A stretch of DNA of 64,000 nt from contig CM121342.1 in NCBI GenBank assembly GCA_051530055.1, positions 9,672,001-9,736,000 on the forward strand, read 5' to 3'. Numbering within the stretch: the stretch's first letter is position 1; every line of letters starts with the position of its first letter. Below, in pieces: positions 1 through 12,351 of the stretch. The notes beneath the pieces are model-generated. The model was not told the DNA's origin. It saw nothing but the letters and a program-made list of their open reading frames with translations, and did no database searches. The translations under genes were made by a program, and so were the position numbers. The stretch comes from Neoechinorhynchus agilis. Its lineage: Eukaryota; Acanthocephala.

Positions 1-2145
1 GGAACAGATGAGAGATTCTTCGTAAAGTGTCGTTAGTCCCACAGGACCAAATTAAAAAATCGTGACCAGTCAGGTCAAAAAGGGAAACTTGACGATCAAC
101 CTGAATTAAGAGATGATAGACAAGTCTAAAAAGGGGTGGGTGTTTTTGGAGATTACGTGAAAGGACGGAGATTATGGTAAAGAAAGTTCATAGGAAGGTT
201 TGACGAAGTTGATCATTGCTTTGGTTCATTTTAACGAGGGATCGTTGAAGTCTCCAACAATAAAATCTATATCCTACATGATAACATTCGGGTGAAAATT
301 ATTCTTCCTGTGGCGCTTCACACCCCGAGAATCAGTCTTATTTTATAACATTTCGTGGGCCATACCGCCCCTTTCAAACATCGTCATCTGAAAAACCGAA
401 ACATAGATTGCACTAGCCTATTTCCGATTGCTCTCCATGGCTCGGGATCGCAGGGCTGCCATTCCTGTAAATCGGTGCGTTAAATGCCGCACGAACTCCG
501 CTGCGATTGGGTATCGAGCGTTCCTCCTTACGTTGATATCCTTGATGGACAATCGCAGTGCAAAATTACCTTTTTGGCCTTCCATTGTATCCGCAAAATC
601 AATGTATACCGCCTCTAAAACCAATTTCCGCGATAGAAATCGTTCCGTGGCCAGAAACGAAGCGCCCTCAAAGTCGACGCAGTGTTGGGTGTTTTGTTCG
701 TGATTCGAAATGGCGGAAGAATGATCGAATCGTCTGCAAGTATACTTATGTTGGGTCAGTCGTTTTTGCAAACCTTGCTTAGTTTGCCCTGTATATTGTT
801 TTCCACACTCAAGGCACTCGATTTTGTAAACCCCACATTCTTCACCGTGGACTTCTTCCTCTTGCATAAACCGGCTAAAGAGATTCCCTTTCGACCTTCT
901 TATCAATGGTCGTAGTTTGTTCGTTGCCACTTCGCTGATAAAGGTGTGCGTCACGTATTTGCACGGTTCCATTGGCACACGTAAAGGATGTCGTCGTTGT
1001 TGATGGTCTCGTTAAATTCTTTTCTGCGCGACTTTGACCACCCAACATGGAAGGCCTCGCTCTCTTAGCTTTGACGATATTCTCCTCCTCTCCTCGGCTG
1101 CCCAACTTCGCGGGACAGAACAAATCGCGCGCTATCTTGATCTTGTCCGGGATCGGTTTATGGCTAGACCAATCAGGAGGGCCCCAAGGTATGCCGGGCA
1201 TTCGGACAACGTTTGTTGTAACCTCGTCATCCCGACCACGCTGGATCATTACATCTAGGAATGAAATTGTTCCTTTTTCATTTTGGGATGTTACGGTCCA
1301 TTGTATCTTGTCATCTACCGAATTTAGACTCGCACTCAATTTGTCGACATCCATACCCTTATCCGCAATAATGAAAACGTCATCGACATACTGAAGCCAT
1401 CGTTTAATCGCTTTGTTTTTGCACAGAAAACTCTTCTCCCAACTCCTCATATATATCGGCGATTATCGGAGCAAGAGGCGAGCCCATCGCTACACCGTCA
1501 ATTTGATCGAAGAATGTTCCATCGTACTCAAAGACAGTCCTCGACGTGCAGCACTCCATAGTTCGGTCCAGGTAGAAACATCCATCTTCACTTCTTCACT
1601 TTTTTCCGATAGCAACACCGCAGCCATGTTAACTACCTGCGAAGAAACGTCAGCCGTAAATAGAGTTCTATCAGTCAATGTCTGTCCCTTGATTTCACTA
1701 GCGAATGCAATGCCATCACTGATAAACGAGTCCGCCACTGGAAGCACATTTTTGGTTAACCTATTGATCTCCTTCGCCAGTTTGTGGTTGAACGTCGTGT
1801 AGCTTGCAACTAGAGGCCGAATTTGTAAGTTAGGCTTGTGGATTTTTGGCAAGAGGTACAAGATATCTTTTATGCCATATTCTTCTCCTTGGTGGCAGGT
1901 TGCTGCACCAAAACGATTCCGTCCTTGGAAGAGGGCCGCAGCGAATTGGATTAAAACCTCGGGGTGTTAAAATGTTTTTTGAGCTCTTTGCGCTGAGCAC
2001 TGTAATGGAGCGAGTAAGATTCCGGTCTGCCATAATTTTATTAGAATTAAACCGCGTCGTTTTGATCTCTGTAGGAACGATTTTATCCAATGGTGGGGTT
2101 CGAGGAATCTTTCATCGAGTAATGGCTCGTCCATATGTTTTAAAG
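1..2145 (-). mobile_element. Penelope-like element with GIY-YIG endonuclease, degraded
   Basis: On the minus strand, a reverse transcriptase is followed by a GIY-YIG nuclease. The RT shows PKIHKPN..RPLVAS near 1,800-1,850 and YVDDVFIIAD near 1,385. The nuclease at 978-418 shows GVYKIECLECGKQYTGQT. This domain order is diagnostic of endonuclease-bearing Penelope-like elements, which are not LTR retrotransposons. The coding region lies in several frames, so the copy is broken and inactive. Bases 1-417 are probably its 3' region and may run past the window edge. The 5' side ends where a plus-strand LINE begins near 2,150. A second small fragment of the same family lies at 55.2-55.6 kb. Confidence 0.8.
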
Positions 2146-3060
2146 CTACGAATGTGCTAAATCATACTAATATCATAGCTGTAGCCGAGCACATGTTGGC
2201 AGCTTCACCTGAGGAATGGCCTCAGATAAACATTTCAAAAAGAATTTTTCTTTGTAAAAGGAGAGGCAAGGCTGTTTCTTCACCTAGTGATGTCAGGCCC
2301 ATATCCATTCAAAATTCTTTCGTATCCATTTACGAGCGTGTCTTGGCGAGATCTATTTTGGAATTTTCTTGTAGAGCGATGTCATGGATTCCTACCAGGG
2401 AAATCCGTTCATACTGCGCTCAATGATATAATAGACAATTTTTATAAAAATCCTGTCGACAAACATTCTCATTTCTATCGATATATCGAAAGCTTTTGAT
2501 AATATCGACATCACCTAATATTATTGCGAGGGTAAACAACATACTGAAATGCAAACAATTTTATTTTGTAGACGATCCAGCAGGGACTGTGTTTTATAAA
2601 TCGAAGGGTGTCCACAAGGCTCACCGTTATCACCCATACTCTTTTGCTTGGCAACCCAATTTTTAATTCAAAATTGCACCGTTTGTCGGGGCATAACGAT
2701 GTATGCCGATGACCTCTTTGTGGTCATTAAAGAAGCTAATTACATACGAGCACGTGCGAAACTGGCTGCTGTGCTGAACTTTTTAAAATCCCACCTACCT
2801 CAAATGGATCTTTCTTTGAACCAAAAGAAGACGAAATTTTTAGTAAAATCTAAATCTAGAATAGGCAAGAAGAATATCAGAGAGTGTATAAAGGAGTTTT
2901 TTGGGTTAGATTTCGACCCTGCTTATAAGAAGCTTGATATTTTGGGTTATACACTCACGAATAACCTATCGACAGCATCTGATATGCGAAAGATGAAAAA
3001 ACTTCTGAAAACAGCAAGAGTTAAGGCCAGACGTGCCGCTCGTATCGGACTTAGTGCCGT

Positions 3061-3222
3061 AGATTGAAGCTTCGGATTCCACCCGATAAGATCAACGTGT
3101 GATAGTTTTTGCATTCCCTACCTCTCTTTTTAGAATTCGCTGAAGAAGATCTTAGTTTGGATTGAAATATTCAATCCATAAATTAATTCTTACTTTGATT
3201 CCCATATCTCAAACAACAAGGT
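3061..3222 (+). repeat. 162-bp direct repeat, left copy (LINE 3' UTR)
   Basis: The sequence immediately after the LINE stop codon, starting AGATTGAAGC, is repeated at 3587-3748 on the other side of the TTA array, with no difference that I can see. In this copy it is followed by about 115 bp of further 3' UTR before the array. Confidence 0.9.
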
Positions 3223-3338
3223 CTTGAGATGGAGTGGAACAGCAACATCATAATTGAATAATATTCCGGTTATAACTGTTGAGCAACTGGTTCTAGACGT
3301 CGTGTGCGATATCTTGTGTCACCTTTACGAATAAATTA

Positions 3339-3586
<248 letters not shown>

Positions 3587-3748
3587 AGATTGAAGCTTCG
3601 GATTCCACCCGATAAGATCAACGTGTGATAGTTTTTGCATTCCCTACCTCTCTTTTTAGAATTCGCTGAAGAAGATCTTAGTTTGGATTGAAATATTCAA
3701 TCCATAAATTAATTCTTACTTTGATTCCCATATCTCAAACAACAAGGT
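3587..3748 (+). repeat. 162-bp direct repeat, right copy
   Basis: Same sequence as 3061-3222, placed directly after the TTA array. It is followed by a fragment of MITE family 2 (ATCTTTTCCCCCGAAGATAA). A second truncated LINE insertion, a template jump or an assembly duplication could each produce this. Confidence 0.9.
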
Positions 3749-3892
3749 ATCTTTTCCCCCGAAGATAATAATCAAAAACATTAAATTTTTCCTTAATTTA
3801 GTCACGCAGGGTAATAAGTTACGCTAATTGCTCAATACGAATAAAAGCAATAAATTAGCGTTCAATCAAATGCTACAATCAATGAAAACTGA

Positions 3893-5136
3893 TCAATACG
3901 ACCATCATCGGTCTTAGCCTAAAATCATTGCTCGGTATCAAAATGGGCCACTAACTTTCAATCGGCCGAAGAAGACGACATGGAACAATGAGATATGGAT
4001 TAATGAACCAAGATTTGTTCCAGTATAATCCATACATGAACTCTAATCCTTTGTGTTGTCCGCAGCACCAACCACAGATTTGTCGATGCAGCACTTTAAC
4101 GTCCTTTGGTCAGAATCAATTTCTACCACAACCAATCGGAAGTTTTACCAATCTGGGACAAATGTCGTCTTGTAAAAGAATGATGCACAGCCTTCCCTTG
4201 ATAAGTCCATCGCCGAATTGCAATTTTCCAATCACCGGCACTGCTCGAAGCTGTTGTTGCAGTAGAAGTTATTAGAGACGAAAGTTTTTAGAGAAATAAA
4301 GATTTAAATACTTGGTTTTCATAGCAGAATAGAACTTTATTCGAAGTAACCCTTTTTTCGAGCAGTGATTAATCTTTTCTAAGCGGAGCGAAAAATAATT
4401 ATATAATTATAAAAACTATTTTTTATATCAATCAAAATTACGTTGAACAAATCATTTTTTCGTTAATTGCGTAAATTCGATTAATATTCGGCGTAGTTTA
4501 CATTTCCTGATCCACTTTTGTTTTTTTTGTTATGAAGTAATTTGACCAGCAATACAAGGTCCGGCACATAAAAGACAACAACTGAGAGTACTGAATTTTA
4601 GAAATATTAACTACCTAGAGCAGTGGGTAACGAATGGGTAACCCCGGTCAACAAAAAATAAATACTTTTAATTGCTCCCTCATCTTTGAGGAGAGGACAA
4701 CGTTCTTAAATGACAAAAGTAAACACAACAACTCTTGTTTTTGAAAGTCAATTTCTTTTTCAAATTCTCAAGATGTTTGGATTACAGAAAGTGCCGTTCA
4801 TGTGTTCCAGAAGTTCATCCTTGAATATAACAAGGCTGGTAAACTAGTGCGTTTTATTAATAAGACTGTCTAAAATGTTTGCCGCATTTAATAATATTTG
4901 ATGAGATTGAAACGTAATTTTATTAAAATTTTAATGAGCAAACCGTTCAATTTAATTGAAATAATCAGTCGTCTGAAAAAGTGCTACATTTTGAGCCTCA
5001 CTTCCCACCTAATTCTCACAAAACTCTCCACCTAACTCTCTCAAAACTGCCCACCAAATTATCTTAAAACTCCCCACCTTCTTTGATTATCTACGCAAAA
5101 AACATTGTCCCACAAGACCTTCTGTTCGAAAACATC
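3893..5136 (+). repeat. 1.24-kb duplicated unit, copy A (small Cys-rich gene plus gene debris)
   Basis: Nearly identical to 22586-23834. The unit holds, in order: a 95-codon Cys-rich ORF, an AATAAA signal, an antisense fragment of the last exon of the TMEM272-like gene (4393-4590, matching 12265-12480), and a conserved stretch of about 120 bp also present at 17.64-17.76 kb. The right end falls within GAAAACATC, after which copies A and B diverge completely. Confidence 0.85.
3988..4275 (+). CDS. Small Cys/Pro-rich orphan protein, copy A
   Basis: A 95-residue single-exon ORF, nearly identical to 22682-22969 (one codon, Thr versus Ile near residue 82). It has no signal peptide or membrane segment. 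It is rich in Cys, Pro, Asn and Gln, with a CCPQHQPQ motif near residue 23 and a CCCSRSY tail, a composition expected for a disulfide-linked structural protein. An AATAAA lies about 20 bp after the stop. A three-codon upstream ORF overlaps the start, so initiation at the internal Met6 is possible; the third copy lost Met1 but keeps Met6. I do not recognise the family. The CCPQ motif is shared with the tiny Tyr/Pro-rich proteins nearby. Confidence 0.55.
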   Translation: MRYGLMNQDLFQYNPYMNSNPLCCPQHQPQICRCSTLTSFGQNQFLPQPIGSFTNLGQMSSCKRMMHSLPLISPSPNCNFPITGTARSCCCSRSY

Positions 5137-5400
5137 AATACACCTCGACCACTCATGCCTACCTCAAAACCAATTTTCCTCAACACACACTGCAACAGGC
5201 CTACTACAACCAAGATTATCATAATACTGTTGAAAATAAAATCCATATGTTTGAGCCGAAATCACAGCATTATTTAAAATTAGATCTTCAGAAACACTGC
5301 ATTCATCACCTTCATATTGTCTGTCGACAACTCTTTCTCGAATCGTTTTTTCTCTTTCCTTCCCCGGTCTCCTTTCAGCGCATCCCTAACAAAAACTCTA
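4277..5400. other. No host gene seen; duplicated unit tail and AT-rich spacer
   Basis: After the small gene there is only the antisense TMEM272 exon debris, the conserved stretch at 4726-4880, and a C-rich run with repeated CTCCCCACC-type words near 5,000-5,080. From 5,137 the sequence leaves the duplicated unit. Confidence 0.5.
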
Positions 5401-7020
5401 ATAACTCCCGTTCTCATCCAATCAAAATCACGCGAGGAATGTCCAAAAGGAGCAGTGATGAAGCAGCCGAACCCTGGATAGTTGAGGTAGAATATTGTAT
5501 AGTTGAGCGCTCGTATGAATGCTCTTGGTTTCCTGTATTAAAAAAAGAAATTCCCGGGATAAAACGTGTAATCTTATAGCGATTAGTCGCCCCACCACGG
5601 TTTCATTGAACAATTCTAAAAATCCCCTTTATTACCTGGGCTTTTTCGAGCTGAACTTTTTAGTATGAATGAGATTGGCCGAACCATTGTCAATAAGGGA
5701 CATCTGCGTCTCTATAATCCGACTGACAAATCCAGAATTTCTTTATTCTGCATCCATACACATATCGTCGTCTAATTCTATGCAAGTATCGTAAGCGTGA
5801 TTTATATTTGAAATCTTTGCAGCTTTAGTGTTGGGTTCTTCGGAATTAGATCTCTTAAGGGCTGATGAATTTGGCTCGCTGATGATTGAGGAGATCAAGT
5901 TGGGTAGGTTAGCCAAGTTTCCAATGAGAGCACAGATCTTCCTCTCAAAAACCATAATAACTTCTGTAAAGCGAGCCTGCATTATAGACAGAAGCTTCTC
6001 GCACGTTTTCTAAAAATCTCAGTTCCAGCAAATCCATAGTGACCAACTGAAAAGTAGGAACGGGCCGATCATATATCGTATTTGTTTTTTTGGAAGCAGC
6101 GCCCATTGAGGAGGCAGCTGATGGCGATGTTGTGGAAGCAGGACCATGGACTCGGTTCATCAGTCGGCTGTTCGTCGTACCATCTTTTAGTCCCTTTTGG
6201 CCCAAGCACAGTATTTTTTAAATTATGTACATCCTTCATAAAAAAAAGCAATGTTGACCGTTGCAATTGGCACATCTCTTGGCATTCTTATTTGGACAGT
6301 TTTCTAATGAATGATATATCTCCGCACAATTGCTGCATTTGGTAGGCGCCGGGTTGGGACATTGTGGGCTCCAGTGGCCCCATTTACGGCAGCAGTTACA
6401 TTGGGGAAAAATGTAGTCATCTTGGTCGCTTCCAGATTTGAGGTAGAAACGAATCTCAAAGCAATTAAAGGCACAATGCACTTTATCGCAAAGTTCATCG
6501 CGAACTTGTCTCGAGCCTTCTACCATTGCTGTCTTAATCGAAAGTCCTGATCTCCGTTAGTTAAGAAAAAGTTTAACTTAAACATAAAAAAGTATTTGAA
6601 AGTATTCATTGTCCTCTTGGCTAATTCTGGCCTGTAATCCACTCGCAAAGAATTGCACTTTATGTGACGAGCATGATATCGTTGAGGTTGGCGATCGCAA
6701 CCGAAATATGTAACATGGTCTATACGTTTGATTCCATCATTTTTGAAAGAACGGGCCCATGGGGTGGTTGTTTGATTAAAATGACATCCTTTTGCGTTAT
6801 AGGGTTTGATTTTATGATGATTGTATTAGGCCATTGCTTAGTAGGATAAACCAAATAAGCTTTTTGATAATTCTTTGAAGATGTCCATTTATGGGGCTGA
6901 GGAGTAGGGTTCGAAACAGAATCAGAGAGCAACGGCTCTCGCAATGCTGAGGAACCGGAATTCTTAGAGTTGGGTGCTCGCTGACCCATTACAGATCCTC
7001 CACGGGTTAAGAAACCGTTT
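5400..7020 (-). mobile_element. APE-type LINE, 5' part (ORF1 with zinc knuckles and start of ORF2)
   Basis: Minus strand. The ORF1 N-terminal part lies at 6989-6720. A gag-like segment at 6526-6236 has three CCHC-type knuckles (CNCCRKWGHWSPQC, CSNCAEIYHSLENC, CANCNGQHC). The ORF1 C-terminus is at 5982-5743. The start of the endonuclease ORF follows at 5613-5428 and matches 9290-9180 of the neighbouring LINE (FLIQETKSIHTSAQLYN versus FLFQESKSVYNTSQLFN). The element stops inside the endonuclease and is frameshifted. An ORF1 with knuckles plus an APE ORF2 is typical of the I/Jockey group. Confidence 0.75.
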
Positions 7021-7089
7021 TTGAACTGCTAACGCGATTTTTCATAACCGGTGTAGATCCGTGACCGCGTATCCAACAACAAGGATAAT

Positions 7090-9619
7090 TTATTCAGCTT
7101 ATCAGCGTCCGAGGATATCTGTGTTAGATGTGTATGTTAGATGTCCATCGATCGCAAAGTCACATGCAAAAATCTTTTAGAAACCCAGCCCAGGGAGTCC
7201 ATGTGCCTGAAAAACGCTTGAATAAAAAGTGGCTTGTGTTCTGGAGGGCGACTTCTAGAATAAAAACAAGGCTGGAGATAGCCCAAGTTTTCCAAATAAT
7301 TCTTAGGTTATTAACACTCAGCCCCAATTTATAGGCGCACTAGTTGTTTTCGATTTTGCTACTTTTGGAAGCTTTTTCATTTGAGTAATGTCTGTCCTAG
7401 GGGATAAATTGACTGTGATCGTGTGTCTGAGAATACGTAGCTTCTTGGGCATAAAAGAGTTGTTCGATACGGATTGAGAATTGTTGGATAAAAGTGAATA
7501 AAAGAATAGTTTGAAGTCTCTGCGTATTCGGCTTGAGCGGATTTTAATGATCAATTTTGTTTTTATTAAATTAGAAGAAAGATTGATGTGAGGTAGTATG
7601 GTCTTTAGATACTCTATGGATTGTTCGATTAAAAGTTTCAGCCTGGCTGCCCTATGAGATTTCATCACAAAAATGATATCATCTGCATAACAAATCATAG
7701 ATGCATTAAGAGGATAATTTTGTACAATGTATTGAGAAGAAAAAAGGAATAAAATAGGGGAGAGTTGCGATCCTTGTGGAACACCGTTAAGAAGGTAATA
7801 AAACGTCTTGCCAACATCATCATCGTAATAAAACGCTTTCGAGAAAAGCGTATTATGAATCCTGGCTATTAGGTTATGTGGAACACTGAAAAATTCCAAC
7901 ATTTCGACAATGTAGCTTAGGGAACCAAAAGTGCAAGTAGAGGGTACGCATCGTCGCCAAAGTTCGAATATCAGCCAACGCAGTGAACAGACTTCCCTTT
8001 CAAAAAACCATGGCAGTATTTGGATATGCAGTTGTGCTCCAAGACGAAAAGGTTGAGTTTATGCGCAAGAGCACGTTCGTAGATGGTGATTTGCAAGGAG
8101 ATCGAGCGAAGGTCGTTGTGTGCATTTACTTTTTCCCATTTTTAACCAAGACTGCGCCGTAAGATATATCCCAGGAGGCATACGGGGAACACTACAACAT
8201 CAAGTTTGTTAAGCGGAGGACGCAATCCCGAGGGAGCCGAGAGAAGAATTTGGTTCCTGAAGTGCTGTTATATGAGGAAATTTTGGGATTAAGAGACCAA
8301 ACTTTGGCAATATCATTCTGAGTCAAATCAGAGGGGTTACGAATTGATCTGCGAAATAAGATTGGCGGAATAATGCCTTTGGCGCAAGCGGAGGCATGAA
8401 AATCAATGATAGAAGTTAGTATCTGGTCCAAAATGGGGGTTTTTAACCAGGAGGTTAGCTTTCCACCACTTCGAATAGAAAGGCTTTAAAGTTTTTAAAA
8501 AGGCACCGTCGAATGCCATTTGTTGTCTACATCAAGCTGCCCAGTATTGACTGGAAAGTACTTTGACAAGAAAAACCTCTCGGCAATGTTTAGCTTGATA
8601 TAGTTGACACCCGATAAAACGAAGTGATCTGATTTCGTAAGGTCTAGAGAAAACCTTCTGTGGTTGGTAGAAAAACAGATTAGCTGTTGAATTGATAAAA
8701 CAATTAATTTGAGGAAGAGCATAATTCAAATTATTGGCTAAATAAATCCGCGATAGAAGTAATTGGCCAACTGATCTGAACAGAGCAATGTTTAGAGGGG
8801 ACAAGTGTAGAACTCTCCTTGAAGTACTAATGCTTCCAATAGACCACATTAAAACGTTATGGCCAGTTGAATTAACAAATGCAAACATTTTCTATAATGT
8901 CTAAGAATAAGTGGATATTTTTCGTGCCGGGAGTTCATAGTGAGGTTTAACCGGTCATTGAAATCGCCAGCAAATATTCTTAACAGCTGGGCGATGTATA
9001 AAGCCGGGTCGTATGTACAGATTGGTAGTAGTGAAACGGAGTAGGACAGCTCATTTGAAATAAAGGTAGGTATTAAAGATGGATTAAGAGATGTGTGGAA
9101 GACAGAAATTAGACCTTGTGACGATGGGCTGAAAGGAGTAGAAATAAAAGAAACGTATTCGGGAGAATCAAATTGAAGTAGGAAATTGAAAAGTTGAGAT
9201 GTGTTATATACACTTTTACTCTCTTGGAAAAGAAAAATGGCAGCTCCCAGTATGAGATTAGTAATTTTAGGGAGATTGGCAGTTCCACTGTAACAGGCAC
9301 AAATTCTCAGCATTACCTGGGCTTTCTGGATTTTCTGCGGATCGAGCCGGCTAGGGGGGAATGAGGGTTGCGACTCCGTTGTTGATCAAATCAGATTTTT
9401 TTGATGGTTAGACTCACGAATTCCAAATCCTTACCTACAAACCCGTCCGTGAGGTTATCATCATCATCAACTTGATTTGACATATTCCTTTTAAGGAGAG
9501 ATGATTTAGGTTGCATGAAAACAGACGATAGTATGTCAGGTAGATCCGACAATCTTGTCAGAAGTGTGCTGACTTTCCTTTCGATACTGACTATTTGAAG
9601 TATCTTCACTCTTCATGAT
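7090..9619 (-). mobile_element. APE-type LINE, endonuclease plus reverse transcriptase
   Basis: Minus strand, in order: the ORF1 C-terminus at 9609-9391 (similar to 5982-5743), the APE endonuclease at 9313-8849 with its AGDFN box, linker regions at 8722-8192, and the RT at 7902-7318 with GVPQGSQLSPILF and YADDIIFVM. The segment at 7902-7318 is open for 194 codons; the upstream parts are broken by frameshifts. Its 5' end stops at the LTR fossil at 9,620, so most of ORF1 is missing. No TTA tail is visible at the 3' end. Confidence 0.8.
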
Positions 9620-9743
9620 AAGTTTTATTAACGTTTTTTCAAAACCTGACTAACTGCAAAAACCAAAAACAAAACGCACACACCCCCAAACATCGTTTGG
9701 TCATTATCGATCGGACGCGCAGTGCGTGTCACGATCGCTCACT
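9620..9743 (-). repeat. 3' LTR of the Ty3/gypsy fossil
   Basis: A 124-bp repeat, essentially identical to 11254-11377. It may extend to about 9,752 if the TGTTATATAG start next to the purine tract is included. I find no clear target-site duplication. Confidence 0.85.
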
Positions 9744-11253
9744 ATATAACATTTCTCCCCTCCTTAATTGAGACCGGAGGTGTCGTAATCGTTTAACCAC
9801 TCAAGTCGACGTCGTATTCTCATACTCCTTCGCAATGGGTCCGTAACATTGGATCCCCTTTCCGTCTCATTCGTTGGTTCATCATTGATGGGCTCATTGG
9901 GCGTTTGTTCCCCGTGCGGCAATTCCCCTGCCTCTGCTATGGCTACTGCTGGTCTCAGGTGATCGGCGTGTTTTCTCTCTATCCCTCTTTCGGTCCTAAC
10001 TTCATAGGAGACGGGACCATTTCGATTCTCCACTCGCCCTAAACACCATCGTCGATCATGTTGCGTCTTGACCCACACCTGCTCGTCCTTCTCGAACTCC
10101 CTCCATTTTGAGCCTTGGTCGTGCTTATCCTCCCATTTTTCTTTGTTTTCCACCCTAGTGTCGTGGTCGTCCTTGTGAAGGTTATTGAATAGTACTTGAA
10201 TTGGGCGTCCGAACATCGCCACCGAAGGACTTACTCCGGTCGTCGCATTTGGACAGTTTCGGTAGCTTAATAGAAAGCTTTGTAATTGTTTTTCGTACGC
10301 GCATCGAGAGAAACATCTGAAAACCCTCTCTTTTACTGTTCGGACAAATCGATCGGCTTGACCGTTAGTACGAAGGTGGTATGATGTCGAATAAATGGGT
10401 TTAATTCCATTACTCATTAGGAAATCTTGAAACGTTTCGGATCGGAAGCTTGAACCGTTATCCATGACCACCTTTTTTGGCAAACCGAAACGGCACAACA
10501 ATCGGCGCATATGAGCAACGTGGCATCAGTCGAGCGCACTTCGATTACCTCTGGCCACTTCGTGAACGCATCGACCACGATGAGCCACATTGTGCTCTGC
10601 ACTGGACCAGCGTAATCTATGTGGATCCGCTCCCAGGGAGTCCTCGGCACATCCCAAGGTATCATATCCACCTCTGGTTGCTTCGGTTGCCCTTCTTGAC
10701 ACGCCTGACATCGACCCACATAGTCTTCCATCGCTTTATCAAATCGTGGCCACCAGACGTACATCCTGGCCAAAGACTTCATCGACGTACATCCGGGCTG
10801 GCTTTGATGTAGCATTTTGGAACTCCATCTCGCAACGCCTCAAGGATAATCATCCTACCCAGCCAAAATAGGATGTTGTTTTCGACCGATAGTTCTCCCC
10901 TCTTTTCGTAATATGTCCGTAAATCATTCGGAATCACTTCGGGTCATTGTGTCTTGATATACTTACACACCCTCGCCAGCACAATATCGTTTCTTAAACT
11001 CCGTTTCAACATCTCTGCGTTTATGAGTTTTGAATCGTCACAATCTATTAGATCAATTTCATTGACAAAACTCTCCACTGGTTCATTTGAAACTTCTGGT
11101 ATTCTTAATAGTGCATCGGCATATACATTCTCTTTGCCTTTCACATATTCGATGGTGTAATCATATTCGGCCAACACAATCACCCGTCTTCGCAAACAGT
11201 TACCATGTACCTGATTCAATTCTTTTTTATGCTCGAATATGTGAATCAAAGGA

Positions 11254-11377
11254 AAGTTTTATTAACGTTTTTTCAAAACCTGACTAACTGCAAAAACCAA
11301 AAACAAAACGCACACACCCCCAAACATCGTTTGGTCATTATCGATCGGACGCGCAGTGCGTGTCACGGTCGCTCACT
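11254..11377 (-). repeat. 5' LTR of the Ty3/gypsy fossil
   Basis: Partner of 9620-9743. On the minus strand it reads from AGTGAGCG to AATAAAACTT. Confidence 0.85.
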
Positions 11378-11399
11378 TACAAAGGAGCATGGAGATGTC

Positions 11400-11960
11400 A
11401 AGTGTGCGCTAAAGTAGCGGCATCGAAGCGGAAAGTTTATGCTCATTGTCGAGTAGTTCTGGGCCTTTGTCGCGCTGGGCGTTGAGAACATCGTACTTTT
11501 CAAACATCTTGGAACCCGTCCATTTTTGTCGACTAGACGGTCGTCGACCCGGCGGAATTTCGGTCTTTCCGTGGCGGGAGAGCAAATGCCTTCTCTGGGA
11601 CGCCACGTCTCTCGCAGTAAGCAACACTCCGTACTCTCTCGAAATCGCTGGAGGTGCAGTCAGTGCAACCAGTGCAGCGGAAGGGAGGAAGGTACGAAAA
11701 TATAGGGATTTAGCAAGGACTCACTATTTTGTCCCCATTTGGAGTAGAGACCTATGGAGCGCTTGGCAGCTCGGCACTCACTCTGCTCCAGGATCTATCA
11801 AAGAAATTAAGAGAAACGACCGGCGACGAACGAGCAGGTGTATTCCTGTGAGAAAATATCTCGCTGGCAGTACAACGAGGCAATGCTGCGTGATTGCGCG
11901 TTTTGTACTTTGTTATTGTAGAACCTATTTAATTACATTTCGAAAAAAAATTCTTTGGGT
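11400..11960 (+). mobile_element. R2-superfamily (RLE) LINE, 3'-terminal fragment
   Basis: The plus strand encodes the restriction-like-endonuclease part: LDGRRPGGISVFPWRESKC near 11,530 then LLWDAT. One frameshift later comes the C-terminal signature GVETYGALGSSALTLLQDLS and ISLAVQRGNAA near 11,740-11,890. The same C-terminal segment occurs at 21.8, 37.2, 59.7 and 60.2 kb. The fragment is 5'-truncated, as LINE copies usually are, and carries no RT. Confidence 0.65.
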
Positions 11961-12009
11961 GAATAAAGAAGAGGGACATCAGTCTTATAGCAGTCGTTGA
12001 AAAAGCTCC

Positions 12010-12245
12010 AAGCTGAAGTAAGCATATCATCGTATGACCGAACATCTATTTTATCAACATTTAATCGGTTCAATGCGTTCGATAGAACCTTTACTTGAAC
12101 TGGTATATTGCTGTTGTTTGAGGTAAGTCATGTTTCTGGATGAAATGAGTGATATTTCATCTAGTTTAGGAAGGATGAGAGGGAATTTTGGATTTTGATA
12201 CATTGACGTGGAAATGAGGGAGATCGAAGTTGCTTTTTTCGTCAT
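12010..12245 (-). mobile_element. CR1-like LINE 5' fragment
   Basis: The minus strand shows LPKLDEISLISS, shared with the endonuclease ORF of the CR1-like LINE near 20.5 kb. It is a short, 3'-truncated piece directly downstream of the TMEM272-like gene. Confidence 0.45.
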
Positions 12246-12351
12246 GGGCTTAGCGACATCCGAAAATAATTATATAATTATAAAAACTATTTTTTATATC
12301 AATCAAAATTACGTTCAACAAATCATTTCGTCGTTAATTGCGTAAATTCGA

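Larger units (their letters stand above)
9620..11377 (-). mobile_element. Ty3/gypsy-type LTR retrotransposon fossil
   Basis: Two direct 124-bp repeats (9620-9743 and 11254-11377) enclose Pol parts on the minus strand: an RNase H end near 11,249-10,944 (AEYDYTIEYVKGKENVYADA), the integrase zinc-binding region near 10,815, and the integrase core with C-terminal domain down to 9,764 (VMDNGSSFRS). The RNase H to integrase order is that of Ty3/gypsy. A purine-rich tract (GGAGGGGAGAAA on the minus strand) precedes the repeat at the 3' end, as expected. I see no gag or reverse transcriptase part, so the element is broken, with a few breaks. The repeats are almost identical, which points to a recent insertion. 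Confidence 0.85.

Noticed and set aside
10477-10871. Plus-strand ORFs across the integrase region
   Set aside because: Antisense shadows of the LTR fossil.
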